Shown: positions 34,320 to 46,830 of the stretch, piece after piece | Position numbering within the stretch: position 1 is the first letter of the stretch | Layout of the letters: each line of letters opens with the position of its first letter | Source of the DNA: Arcuatula senhousia | Lineage: Eukaryota > Mollusca > Bivalvia > Mytilida > Mytilidae | DNA length: 64,000 bases | Reading direction: 5' to 3' | Assembly (NCBI GenBank): GCA_963971305.1 | Contig: OZ020304.1 | Coordinates: forward strand, 34,582,502-34,646,501 | Program-made: the position numbers and the translations under genes | The notes under the pieces: generated by a model | The model's database searches: none | The model's input: only the letters and a program-made list of their open reading frames with translations | Told to the model about the DNA's origin: nothing

Positions 34320-36590
34320 ATTAGCAATGTTTAGCCTTTGTATTTATTCAAAAATAGGATTTTTTCATTAACTAAATGACTTCTCATGTACCTTTACAAT
34401 CGAATGCTATATGGTGTCATAGTTGTGTGATACCCCGAGTCAACTTTTTTGTCGTCTTAGTAATGATACCTTTAATCACAATAGCAAAATACAGCAGAAA
34501 ATATTTGCATATTTAGAAATTCATTTTTGTTTGAATGGTTTTTTTTTCACTTCAAAAACGTTTTCATTTTTTTTCATTATGCCCATGCAAAAGAGCACTA
34601 TTAAAGATTTTTAGATTCAAAAACATACTCCATGAAAGAACCTTAAGTTGGTGAGCACACTTACATACCCATGCGTATAACTATTGGATTATACATACTA
34701 TCCTTGAGATCAGCCTTTAAAATTTCATAAATAAAAAAATGTTATAATATGCACAACTTCATTGTACATATGGTATTCTTCTTGCATACCAAGTGTCGTT
34801 AAGATCTGTTTCAGAGGAGTTGCACAAACAAACTGTGATCACAGACGGACTGACGAATGGACCAATAATCAAAGCGCTAAAGCGTTAAAAGGCAGAGCTA
34901 ACTCTAAGCACTAAAATACAGAACGATCTGTGGTTTCATCAACTTGAAACATATCAAATTTGTTTGTTTTCTCCGTCCACTTAAACATTTGTTAAGAAAT
35001 CCGTAATTTGGCTCCGACCACATGATTTTTTTATTACGTATTGATTAAATCAAAAGTAAAAGGTCAACAATGCTTAAGTGTACATCAACTTGCGATTGTG
35101 TATCGATATATATGAAATGTAGTGCACATTTATTTCGTAATTATTATAGGGATATAAGATGTACCTTTTAGTTTAGACAACCTGTATAACATCTAATACT
35201 AGTACATTGAAACAATTATCATACACGATGAATATTCTATAAAACATCCTCTGGTAGGAATATTGCTTGACTGATTTACCCCGTCTAGACGATTAAAAAA
35301 ACGCGAAAATCAGATAGCTTTATGACTACATAGGGCTCTGCACAAAAACATAATACCCTCTGCAACTTCGTTGTATTGTAGATATCTGTGATTTTATTTG
35401 ATTTGAGCATTGGAGGTGGAAGGTTGGCACCATAAAGCCGGTTTAATCCACCATTACATTTACAACAAGAATAGGTCCAAAAGACAAAATGCCCCATCTC
35501 GCACCTTTTGACCCCCCCGCCCCACAATCACCAAATCATGAACTTGATTCCAAAAGTATAATTTTATGATGATTAAATGATTTTCAAAGTTTAATGACAC
35601 CATTCTTCCTTCATGATAAAGTAATTTTAACCTTCAGGTAAACCTAAGTATAACACCCGCTTTTTCTGTGCATGATCAGTCAACCATGAAGTTGATGAGA
35701 CATGTACAATTTTATGATGATTTTTGTTTGTTCATATCATAATTTATATATGAACAAAGTTTATGAACTTTTACGATGTTTCCAAACTTCCTTCATGGTA
35801 AAGTAACTTCAACCTAATTTGGGACGGACGGACGAACAGACCCGAACACTATATGCCCCCGTACTTTCATAGATTGGGCATAAAAATGTGTACCAAGTAA
35901 AGCTGATTAAAATTCTACGTTAGTCTTAAACCTGCATGATTTTGTCTTCCATGAAATGAGTAATGTACGTTCGGTAATTTTGTTTTACTCCTGATTTGGC
36001 TTGAAATTGTGAGTATATTTATATTTTTCCTGAAAACGTATCCAGAAAGAAAAAAAACATCCATCCACCAAATAAAATTGCTCTACAATATGATATGATG
36101 AGTTTCTTTCAATCTTTAAAAGCTGCTCGTATAAGCGCATATATATTTTTGTTGCATCCCCCAACGAAATCCTTATCTACCTACCCAACCCTCGAACCCT
36201 TTACAGGCAACATTGAACACTAATAAGGGTGGACTGTTCTTAATGTAAATGTTAAGCTGAAAAGTCATATTATCATACTGAGATGTTCAGACGCATCTAC
36301 CTGAATGCTGAAATTGTTAATTCATATGTAAAGGTTTTGCACATATATTTGTTTCAAGAGGACAAGTTGGAATCCTGTATTACCTGGTAACCCTTTGCAT
36401 CCCTACCTTGTCGGATCAGATAACTCTATATGCTGCAGCATGTCACGGATAAGTGAGTACTTGTAGTAACATTTTTTGGGTCGTGTCTACTACATGTGAC
36501 AAAAAAAAACAAGACTGCTGCGTGTTGGTCTTTTGTCCCAGATGTACTATCGTGTTTTTTCAAAAAAAGGCTAAATTGCCAGTAAATAGC
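34320..36590. other. Non-coding AT-rich stretch
   Basis: No gene is supported. It has a GGTTTAATCCACCATTACA motif near 35440 similar to the 3' UTR motif at 19430, and a GGACGGACGGACGAACAG tract near 35823. The rest shows no structure. Confidence 0.4.
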
Positions 36591-37700
36591 AAATATGATA
36601 AGATTCTACTTATTCATATAACAAGCTGCCGTACACTTTATTTTTTAAGCTGCAGTACATCGAATTTTATACAAAACAATAAGCTGCCGTACACCAATGC
36701 AATTTGGTTTCCAAGATTTTAGAGGCATTTCAGACCCAAGACCCTCTTTTCTCATATTTTTATTAATAGTTAAACAGATTAAACAAAATTTACCATTTGG
36801 TTCAATCAAATATGGGTTAAATCATTGAATTTTATGATGTTTGATCTGTGGATCTCATTTTTCGCCGGTACTGGGTCAACTTTTTTCATCTCGTTTTAAC
36901 ATATAAACCTTTTGTACGACTTTGCTCAAAGACAAACACCTTCTCAACTATCTTATGCTCCAAACGACTCCTTTTCCAACCTAAAAAGGTGGTTTAAATA
37001 AGAATAAAATAAAATTTCTTGACCCCAGTGACGTTTGTCAGCTGGTGATCCTCGCTTCAACTAGTTCCGGTTTCGCTCCCACACAGTGACATATACCGAT
37101 TTTATGCTCCTAGGTAGTCTACTTACTGTTTTCCGAATACATAATGGACATTAATGCAAAATTTCTGTCACAGTTTCCCAAGCAACTACACGAGATAGAG
37201 GTCTGATATGTTGTATACAGCTTTATCCTATAGTACCATATGGGGTATACCGATAATATGCCCCTAGGTAGTCTACTTACTGTTTTCCGAATACATAATG
37301 GACATAAATGCAAAATTTCCGTCACAGTTTCCCAAGCAACTACATGAGATAGAGGTCTGATATTATGTATACAGCTTTATCCTATAGTACCATATGGGGT
37401 ATACCGATTATATGTCCCTAGGTAGTCTACTTACTGTTTACCGAATACTTAGGTTTTTACACATAATGGACATAAGTAAAATTTCCGTCACAGTTTCCCA
37501 AGCAACTACATGAGATAGAGGTCTGATATTTTGTATACAGCTTTATCCTATAGTCCTATATGGTGTACGGCAATTTTATGTTCCTAGGTCAACTACTTCC
37601 CGTCACAGTTTCATAAGCAAAGTTCTACATGAGATAAGAATTTTAACTTGTATGCGTGGCTCGAATTAGTTTGGGGAGCGGGGTATCACTAGTGGGCATT
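36590..37700 (+). repeat. Dispersed repeat with about 180-bp tandem units
   Basis: 36680-37085 is the inverted partner of 31404-31815. From about 37090 to 37640 there are about three tandem units starting CCTAGGTAGTCTACTTACTG and containing CAAGCAACTACACGAGATAG. The end reads GGGAGCGGGGTATCACTAGT, also found at about 54750 (diverged) and 63011. Confidence 0.65.
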
Positions 37701-38500
37701 AGCTCACAGATTTACTTGTTCTGAAAATCTGAATCTCAAGACTCTTTAAACAAAGAAAAAACTTATAGACTTGTGATACAATCTTTTTGTTGATTTTTGT
37801 TGTTATTTTGTACAATTAAATTGCAGTAGACAAGCAATTTTCAGAATTATTATATACAAAAATAATGCAATTAATTTTAGTTATAAGAATAATTTAGTTT
37901 TGGGTTATCTCTCTTTACACAGTGATTTATTATTTAAGTGAGACTGATTGAAATGGCTTGTAAATTCTTTCGGACTGGTAAAATTTTGAACTATTACAGT
38001 TGAACACGTAGGAGAAAGTTCTGAATTTTATGTTCAACATGGTAAACCCTAATCAAATATTGTATTCCTTTTGAAGATGTTCACACAATGCACACTGTTC
38101 AGCCTTGCAGCTAACTTTATGCACATTGAAAAAATACAGGTGCAAGGATGTGCGTCTATGAACATGTTCAATACATAGACTCAAACTATACAATTAGACC
38201 TTTTAGTTTCCATGTTTTACATGTACGTATACTAAATGTTAACACTTGCAGATACAGGTACCTGTATATTCATACATGTATACATGGCAGCATGACAAAA
38301 TAGGGCATTGGGCACATCCTGGTTAATTTTAAACTGCATCACTAATATGCATATGTAGTTTTTTTGTGATTCATATTAAACACTGCATAGCAATGGATAG
38401 TTTAAAAGTCCATTTACATTTACAGATGGCACTTTAAGCTACAATAAAATGCACATGTACTGGTAACTGACCATTAATATGAGCTTATAGTTTTTATACC
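37701..38500. other. AT-rich non-coding stretch
   Basis: No open frame, repeat or RNA signal was seen here. Confidence 0.4.
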
Positions 38501-38504
38501 CCAC

Positions 38505-39715
38505 TCGTAAGAGAGGGGGCTATATTGCAATCACCTTGTCCGTCCGTCCGTCTGTCTGCCTGTCTGTCTGTCCGGTTCAATTTCTCTGCTTCTACTGGAT
38601 GGATTGGTTTCAAATTTGGTACACAGCTTCAGCATGATAACGTCCCGTGCGGGGCCCGGGTGGCGAATAGGCCCGCAGCAGAGCCTAGCTTGTCGTAAGA
38701 GGCGACTAAGGGTCTTGGGATTCTGATGTCGGGTCAGTGCTCAGCCCACAGAGCGACCAAGTGTGTACCCTAGGTGGCTGAATAGGGTAGCCCTCGTCCG
38801 CGGGGGTTGTCAGGTCTATAATACGGAAACCCTGACCGCCGACCATAGTGGGCCAACGTGTGTGGAGAGTGCCACGCTCCATGCACGTAAAAGACCCCTT
38901 TGTGGACCGCCAAGTAGTGCACCACATAGGCTAAATTTTCCGCCCCTACCCACCTCTCCCCTTCAAAATTTACCGGTCCTTTGTTTCCCATCCCACCCCC
39001 ATATTTCATTCATCATCACCATTTCATGTTCATTTTATCACCCTTTTCATGTTCATCGCCTGTAAATAACCTATATAGCGTTGCACGGGCGTAAAACACC
39101 AACTCACTCACTCACTCACTCAGCATGATAACTTACACCATGCCTCCCCTTTCCAGGTCAGTCCATCATCTACTTCCACTTAGACTTTTTTAGAGTAAAA
39201 AATATGAAATGTGAAATTTTTCGTAACATATTTCTCGGCTTCTACTGGATGGATTGGTTTCAAATTTGGTACACAGCTTCAGCATGATGAGTTAGACCGT
39301 GCCTCTTTCCAGGTCAGTCCATCATCTCCTTCCTGTTTTCCGAGCCGACTTGGACTTTTTAGGGTAGAAAAAATTGAAATGTGAAATTTTTTGTAACAGA
39401 TTTCTCGGTTTCTACTGGGTGGATTGGTTTCAAATTCGGTACACAGCTTCAGCATGATTGGTTATACCGTGCCTCCCCTTTCCAGGTCAGTCCATCATTT
39501 ACTTCGTGTTTTCCGAGCCAACTTAGACTTTAAATGGGTAAAAAAAGACAATTTTTCGTAACAGATTTCTCGGCTTCTACAGAAGGGATTCATTTCAAAT
39601 TTGGTATACAGCTGTAGAATGATCAATTGTATCGTGCCTCCCCTTTCCAGGTCAGTCGGTCATCTACTTCCTGTTTTCTGAATGGTATGCTTAGCACGAC
39701 TTAGTTTAACCCCTT
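38505..39715 (+). repeat. Dispersed CTCGTAAGAGAGGGGG repeat with about 120-bp internal units
   Basis: Starts CCCCACTCGTAAGAGAGGGG, then GTCCGTCC/GTCTGTC tracts and about four units around TTCTACTGGATGGATTGGTT, CACAGCTTCAGCATGAT and CCAGGTCAGTCCATCATCTA. A SINE (38642-39119) is inserted in the first unit. Further members lie at 53075-53840 and, inverted and partial, at 7605-7880. Confidence 0.7.
38642..39119 (+). mobile_element. SINE copy 1, CTCA-tailed
   Basis: A GC-rich 478-bp element starting GTCCCGTGCGGGGCC and ending in a CTCA tail. It is flanked by the 13-bp duplication TCAGCATGATAAC (38629-38641, 39120-39132). It is nearly identical to 42334-42826 and inserted in a member of another dispersed family. 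Its 100-codon open frame is shared with the other copy only because the DNA is nearly identical. A polymerase III promoter was not clearly recognised. Confidence 0.8.
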
Positions 39716-40490
39716 GATGTAATTTAAATTTTAACTGAACTTGAATTGATCTTGGGCTGAATTTGAAGAACGACAAAAAAAATGCCTCGTTAATTTCTGC
39801 TTGCAGTTTTCTATTGTTTCATTCCTTAAATATTAATCACCCGAATTTCCAAATAAGTAAACAGATACACAAAGGCAATACATTGGTCAAAATGTCGCAA
39901 TGAATAAAAAAAAAAATATAGCATTCTACAAATATCAAAAGGAAAAATGATATATTGTTAACCAAACCTAACAATTTTATGTTTGGCTCATGGAGCTGCT
40001 AAATTAACCTCAATATTAAATGTACATATATTTAGCCTTTCCATCCAATAAAAACAATATAAAGCAAAAGTGAGTATTTCAGTATTTCAGAAAATTCACA
40101 GGGAGCATAATATGAAACTTAGACCGCGTTCACACTGAAGTTGTTTTGAGAAGACATGTGTAGAAGTAGTTTAATGTTCTAAAAACTAGTTTCACACTAA
40201 TTTTTTTCTCATTGATAAACCTAAATTAAATGACTTGACATATGAATTGTTCACATTATTTAATGCAAGTGTACATTTAATTTAAACGTACAGAACATGA
40301 ACGGATACATAATCATGATTGTTGATTTGAATAGGCATGTAAATATAAAATAAGTATGGATTTTGATTGACTGTCTTTTTTATGATTTATTTTTCAAAAT
40401 AGAAATAAAGGTGAACACATCTTCTTGTGTTTTAGTCAGTTCGTTTGTATTATTTTTAAAGATATGCTATAAAAGATATTACTATACATA
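39716..40490. other. AT-rich non-coding stretch
   Basis: No gene, repeat or RNA signal was supported here. Confidence 0.4.
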
Positions 40491-40494
40491 AATC

Positions 40495-40905
40495 CCGGCT
40501 TGAGTCCGCAGCAGCGCTAATTTGTCGGTACAAATCCACTAAAGAGCACTCAGAAATGTGATATCGGGTCTGCCGCTTTGTCCTCAAAGCGACTGGAATG
40601 TGTACCCGGTATTTGAATTAATGCCGCGTCGTGAAGCTCCAAATGTTCAATGCGGAAAACCTGACCGCAATCCATAGTAATCGTGTAAGGAAAAAAATGA
40701 TGTTCTTCACATGTTCAAGAACCATGCTGCATGCATTCAAAGAAAAGAGCCCATAGGATCCCTATGCAGGAGGCTTCCCATCCCTCCTTTTTCCAGTGAC
40801 AGTCAAAAACTTGTGTCCCCATTTCTTCCACTTCATCATCATTTCATGTTCATTTTATCACCTTTTCATGTTCATTTTCCTGATATAGGCCACTTTGCCC
40901 AAAAC
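40495..40905 (+). repeat. Degenerate relative of the CTCA-tailed SINE
   Basis: Shares the order of landmarks with the two intact SINEs: GAGTCCGCAGCAG, GATATCGGGTCTG, TGTGTACCCGG, GCGGAAAACCTGACCGC and the closing TTTCATGTTCATTTTATCACC. It lacks most of the head and tail and is clearly older. Confidence 0.6.
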
Positions 40906-41880
40906 ATTTAGATCCGAATGGACAACACCTTTTATTAAATATTATCCCGCTTTGCCATACATATACATTAATATTAAGAAGTTACATGTGCCCCTATTTT
41001 TTCACTCACCCGAGAAAATGTTGGAATATACGATATTATGTACTAAAATAAAGCTTTGCAATAAAAGTAATGCATGTGCATGCTGTTTATTCACAAGAAA
41101 TATGCCAAATCCATTGTACATTAAACCAACACAAGGACTACATTAAGTATCGAATGCATGTGATGAACACAACATTTAAACTACATGTAAACATCGAATT
41201 TTACAGCGTGAACGCATTGTTGTTTAATGTTTGTGTGGACGACATTTAAACTACTATGAGTTTTGCTCAGTGTGAACGCAGTCTTAATTACATGTAGTAA
41301 TATTAGCTCTTACATGATATTGTAAACTTAAACCTACTACATACATGTAACAACTCACGATCAAATGTCAAGTGTACATTAGGTAGGGTGATGTAAGGAC
41401 CTGGAAAAATACACACGTGTTTGTTACAATTATGATATATGTTTGGGGCATAAGGGACCACTTGGTGAAGCTTCCCCCCATTTTAAATGGGATCTGTGTG
41501 ATCTGAACAAAGAATGAGGACTCGTTCGCACTAAACAAAGAATTGATCTTGTCCACACTCAGCTTGGAAGGGGGACTTTTTCGCATTCCACAAAAATGGG
41601 ACTATAAAAAACCTTTGATATATAGCTGGAATTGAGAATACATGTATATATAATCATGATGAAGATCTGAGTACTACTCCATGCTTTAAAAGGGATACTA
41701 GTAGAAGCCAATGCGCTGCACCGGTTATTGAAGGGGCTTATATTTGTACTTTTATGTACACTATTCACCCTATTTAGGCCTCCACCATATGCGTTTCCCG
41801 CAGTGGTATCCAAAATTACCATAAATATCAGAGTCTACATTTTATCAGTGATAGTACAATCTGGTGTCATGAGTTGCGAC
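40906..41880. other. Non-coding stretch with a short dispersed repeat
   Basis: About 41480-41605 contains GGGATCTGTGTGATCTGAAC and ATTGATCTTGTCCACACTCA blocks that are repeated nearly unchanged at 47228-47345. No gene seen. Confidence 0.45.
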
Positions 41881-41884
41881 ACCA

Positions 41885-42060
41885 ACAAGTGATCGTATAT
41901 TTTATTCAGTGATCGTGCATTTTATTTAGTGATCGTACATTTTATTTAGTGATCGTACATATTATTTTTATTTAATGATCGTACATTTTATTAAGTGATC
42001 GTACATTTTAGAAATGATCGTTGCTTAAGTGAAATGATCGTTGTTCGTCATGATAGTAAG
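41885..42060 (+). repeat. GATCGTACATTTTATT tandem repeat
   Basis: About eight loose units of 20-26 bp built on AGTGATCGTACATTTTATTT. They decay toward the right into GAAATGATCGTTG. Confidence 0.7.
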
Positions 42061-42333
42061 ATCGATCGTTTTTAAGAAAGTTTTATTTACATAGACTTTA
42101 AAGTTGTCAGTTTATTATAATGATCGATCAATAGGTATATTAACCAACTAAGTATATTATAAGTCTATCTGCCCTTACTTAATGAAATGCAAAACAGGGC
42201 CATTATGAGAAAAAAGGGCATTATGACAGGGTCATTATGACAGAAAAGAGGGCCATTATGGATGGAAACAAAATGGCCGACATTATTTATTTCAGCATTA
42301 ATTATATTTAATTAAAACAACTTTACAAATTGA

Positions 42334-42826
42334 GTGAGTGAGTGAGTGAGTGAGTTGGTGTTTAACGCCCGTGCAACGCTATATAGGTTATTTACAGGCG
42401 ATGAACATGAAAAGGATGATAAAATGAACATGAAATGATGATGAAATATGGAGATTGGGTGGGACACAAAGGAACGGTAAATTTTGAAGAACCACAGAAA
42501 AATTAAGGGGAGATGTGGGTAGGGGCGGAAAATTTAGCCTATGTGGTGCACTACTTGGCGGTCCACAAAGGGGTCTTTTACGTGCATGAAGCGTGGCACT
42601 CTCCACACACGTTGGCCCACTGTGGTCGGCGGTCAGGGTTTCCGTATTATAGACCTGACAACCCCCGCGGACGAGGGCCACCCTATTCAGCCACCTAGGG
42701 TACACACTTAGTCGCTCTGTGGGCTCAGCACTGACCCGACGTCAGAATCCCAAGACCCTTAGTCGCCTCTTACGACAAGCTAGGCTCTGCTGCGGGCCTA
42801 TTCGCCACCCGGGCCCCGCACGGGAC
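42334..42826 (-). mobile_element. SINE copy 2, CTCA-tailed
   Basis: Inverted, nearly identical copy of 38642-39119 with the same 5' start (GTCCCGTGCGGGGCC on the minus strand) and a CTCA tail (GAGTGAGTGAG on the plus strand). It is flanked by a perfect 14-bp duplication ACTTTACAAATTGA (42320-42333, 42827-42840). The different flanking duplications show two independent insertions. Confidence 0.85.
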
Positions 42827-42840
42827 ACTTTACAAATTGA

Positions 42841-44605
42841 ATGAAAAAGTATGGTAGAAATTCTGTTTAACTTCAATTTTTCTGAAGATTAATCTATTGA
42901 TTATGGCTTATACATGGACTTTTCACAATTATGTCGTTTTTACCCTTATAGTTTCGTTATATTTTCTTTAACGTCTTTTTTACGCTAATCATACAAGGTA
43001 ATATATTTTTTCTACATAAGAAATTAAGTAGTACTCCACCTAAGAATCATGCAAAATTGAAGAAAAGTGATTCGTCGATAAAAAGGCTACAGTGGTTTAT
43101 TTTTTACAAAAGATAGTTCAAAGTATACAAAATAAGAAATAAATAACAATTTGCTCATAACTGTCTGGTCCTGAGAGAAATCTTGCCATTTTGTTACAAT
43201 GGTTTCTATTGAAATAATTGACAGTTTTATCTCCCTTTCTTACAATTTTACAATGCATTCTATATATTTTTTTTCTCTCAGGGCCAATGCTTGTTTGGAA
43301 AAAGAGTACAAAATATAGAATCAGGGTGCTAATAGGAGTAACATATCAAAAATAAAGTGGTGTAGGCTTTCCACCCATGAATCGCTTTTTGCATGGTTCT
43401 TATGAAAAGTGGTACTTTAAAAAAAACCTTTACAAATAAACAAAGTATAAAATCGTTTCCTACCTGAAGATAAACCTAGAATACAATGTATACTTAGATC
43501 CTGTGTGTTTCTGTCAGGTTTCTAAAAACTTTCTGAATGTCAACAGTTTGAATAAAATATTGATATGCAGAAAATGATCCAAACCCTGACAAATTTTAAA
43601 GATGTCAGTTTGTTGTCTTCTGAAGGGGGAAACTTTAGTTTTGGGAAAGAAATGGGTTGTAATTTGGTAACTATTCAACAAATCAAATCAAATTCTATAT
43701 TGTCCACAGCATTTCGTCCCTAAAATATTGAACTACTAACTGCATGGGTTGTAATTTGATAAAGTAGTTCTAATCAACAAATCATATCAAATTCCATTGT
43801 CTACAGCATCTCGTCCACTTAGAAAGTTATCCATAAAAATGTTGAACTGAAAAAAAAGGACTATAAACTGTACCTGAAAATTTATTAGTTAAATTATTTA
43901 GATCAGTTAAACATTTCATACTTTGCATTATAATTAGATATTTTGCAAACATGTTTAATGGTAAGAACAACAAATATGAAAGAGCAAGAATGATAAATCT
44001 TAGAATTGTCTCTGACGAATCATAGACAAAGTAACGGTATTAAGGCAAAAATTATTAGTTCCACTTCACTTCTCCACCCAGAGCCTCCTTTTTTCATATT
44101 TGGTTAATTTGGTGATTTGAGAATTGCCTTGTGATATGTTCTCGGTCTGCAATAATGGCCCTCGGAGTTTGTAATGGCCCTCGGCGTTGCCTCGGGCCAC
44201 TATAAACACCTCGGGGCCATTATTGTTGCCTCGGACCATTACAAACACCTCGGGGCCATTATTGCAGACCTTGAACATATAACAGGGCCATTATAAAAAC
44301 ACCCATTTATCAATACTATAATAAATATACTATGGTCCAAATATGTCAACCCTATATTCTGTGTTTGTTGTGTTTGGCCTATACTGGATAATCGAATTTA
44401 AAATAATATGTTTTAAATTCTATTATTATGAAGGACACACTATTTATCGCTATTGAGTTCTGATTGAGTTGTATATAAGTAAAATTATCGACCATAAGTT
44501 AAAATCCTATGTCATTATCAGTTTTCTTTATATTTCATGAACGGGATTATAATCTTCCTTTTAACCATACCATCATTTATATTTGTAACTTCCGTTCAAG
44601 GATAT
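42841..44605. other. Non-coding stretch with a GGCCATTAT repeat
   Basis: No gene seen. About 44120-44290 has alternating and inverted GGCCATTATTG and CCTCGG motifs. The same GGCCATTATG word is repeated at 42200-42260. Confidence 0.4.
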
Positions 44606-45070
44606 AGGCTACAGACCCCATTTATTTTTTGCATTCATTTCAACCATTTTTTTACCAAAAATAGGGACAACTAAAAAAAATTGCACCATATGGATTTTAA
44701 AAATATTTTACACACCTCATCTATATGTTATTCTTGTAATAATTTCCAACTGCCAGGAATCTTATTCGCCTCAGCCACCTACATTGGCCAAATTGGCCGG
44801 TCGCATGGTTGATTCTTGGTGAAAGTGAAAGTAGAACTCCAAAATATGACCTCTGAACTTTGGTCAATTCTCAACATCTATTTATAAAATCCTTAGTTTT
44901 GACTGAATCACAACTGATTCTAAGCTTCACTATTAGATATTTACTAAAAAAAGCCCTAACATTTTCAACAAATGTAACTATAATACACTTTTATAATATA
45001 CACCTACATTTTTATTAGGAACTATATTCGTAGACCACGAGCAAAGGGAATTAATTGGGGTCTGCAGCCT
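44606..45070. repeat. 465-bp direct repeat, copy A
   Basis: Begins AGGCTACAGACCCC and ends with its inverted form GGGGTCTGCAGCCT. TA lies at both borders. It matches 46366-46830 over its full length with only a few substitutions seen. Non-coding. Confidence 0.85.
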
Positions 45071-46365
45071 AATAGCCTCAGAAAAGCCTCAACCTTACCA
45101 ATAAAAGTTGATTTTCACAAACCTTTGTCTTATTTAAGTCAAAATACCAAGTTTCATGCAGGAAAAATGATTAAAACTGAAAAAAGTGGCCACTTTCATG
45201 TGCTATAGTGCAAGTGAAATATAGGCCGCTAAAACCAAAAAAAATCCCATGAGCCCTAAATGGTCATTTTTTCCATATTTTATTGCTTTGAACCAAATCA
45301 GCCACTGAGATCAATAGAATAATGTGTACTGAGCATGAACAGCCTATGTTTTGGATAATTTAGTGCAAGGTTTTTCATTTAACATCTTTTTCATGTTCGT
45401 GGAGTGGAAAATAAGCCGTTTCTACATTTACAAGGGCTACATGTTTGTTCAAGAGATTTTTGCAGAACTGAATTGCAATATAGACTTCAAACTTGTGCAA
45501 TAATGCTAAATACATGTTAAACTTACAAAATAAGATACAAAAACACAGTATTCATCCAAAAATAAAAAGAATTTAACTGTTTTTCTTCTTCCAACAGTGC
45601 TTCCTCAATGAAGTTTTTTCTCATATTTCAGTAAAATCTAATGTTTTGACCAAAAATAAAGTTTAAAGATGAAAATCTGTTTTAACCAAGTGATATTTTA
45701 GTATCAGGGGATACCAAATAACAAACTTAATCACCAAAACATTGTGTAAGGGCAGTTTTATTGAAAAGAGTATATGAGTTTTACTGATTCTTAGAAATTA
45801 CGGCCAAGTTTTTGTGCAGAAACTGCTGTCGTTCTAACATATTTTGAAGTCGCAAAATAAAACTGTCAGCTTTTAAGATATGATTTGTGTTTCTAGTGTA
45901 CAATTTAATGCATTTGTTTTGTTTTTAGTCTTAATTGACAACTATATGTGTTTTTGGGGGACAAAACCACAACATGGAGAGGCAAGTTGCAAGTTGTGTT
46001 TTGCCGCAGTGGTGTCTTGTTTAGGCAAGACCCTAAAAAATTACATTTCATTGCAAATCTCATTTCTTAATGAATTTTTTCACTTCCCTGTAAAGATTCT
46101 GACTGAATAAGACACAAAAAGGTATTGTTTTACCATTTCGAGCCAATGACTGGCAGAAACATTAGTTAAATTATTATTTCTATGATTTTTGCATTGAAAA
46201 CCCCATAGACACCAAATATTGTCTCATTTGGACAGAAAAAGCATCAAATAAAAGAAATATCAACTGAAATTGTTCAAACATGTTCATTGCAATATATTAT
46301 AACCATTTTTGACATTTATAGACATCCAGAAGTAATAGTTCTAGACTCCGCATACCCTCTTTCCT
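45071..46365. other. 1.3-kb spacer between the two 465-bp repeats
   Basis: AT-rich. The only longer frame (45880-46110) has no recognised domain. No primer-binding site or polypurine tract was seen next to either repeat. Confidence 0.5.
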
Positions 46366-46830
46366 AGGCTACAGACCCCATTTATTTTTTGCATTCATTT
46401 CAACCAATTTTTTACCAAAAATAGGGACAACTAAAAAAAATTGCACCATATGGATTTTAAAAATATTTTACACACCTCATCTATATGTTATTCTTGTAAT
46501 AATTTCCAACTGCCAGGAATCTTATTCGCCTCAGCCACCTACATTGGCCAAATTGGCCGGTCGCATGGTTGATTCTTGGTGAAAGTGAAAGTAGAACTCC
46601 AAAATATGACCTCTGAACTTTGGTCAATTCTCAACATCTATTTATAAAATCCTTAGTTTTGACTGAATCACAACTGATTCTAAGCTTCACTATTAGATAT
46701 TTACTAAAAAAAGGCCTAACATTTTCAACAAATGTAACTATAATACACTTTTATAATATACACCTACATTTTTATTAGGAACTATATTCGTAGACCACGA
46801 GCAAAGGGAATTAATTGGGGTCTGCAGCCT
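46366..46830. repeat. 465-bp direct repeat, copy B
   Basis: Same length, ends and orientation as copy A. TA flanks both borders. Taken together with copy A, the outer flanks of the pair read TATA on both sides. Confidence 0.85.

Noticed and set aside
38763..39065. Conserved 100-105 codon protein also found at 42388-42705
   Set aside because: Both copies lie inside nearly identical SINEs, so the shared frame reflects recent duplication, not protein selection. The diverged copy at 40.5 kb does not keep it.
44606..46830. LTR retrotransposon with 465-bp LTRs
   Set aside because: The repeats do not begin TG and end CA, and neither a primer-binding site nor a polypurine tract was found. Kept as an open question in the findings.
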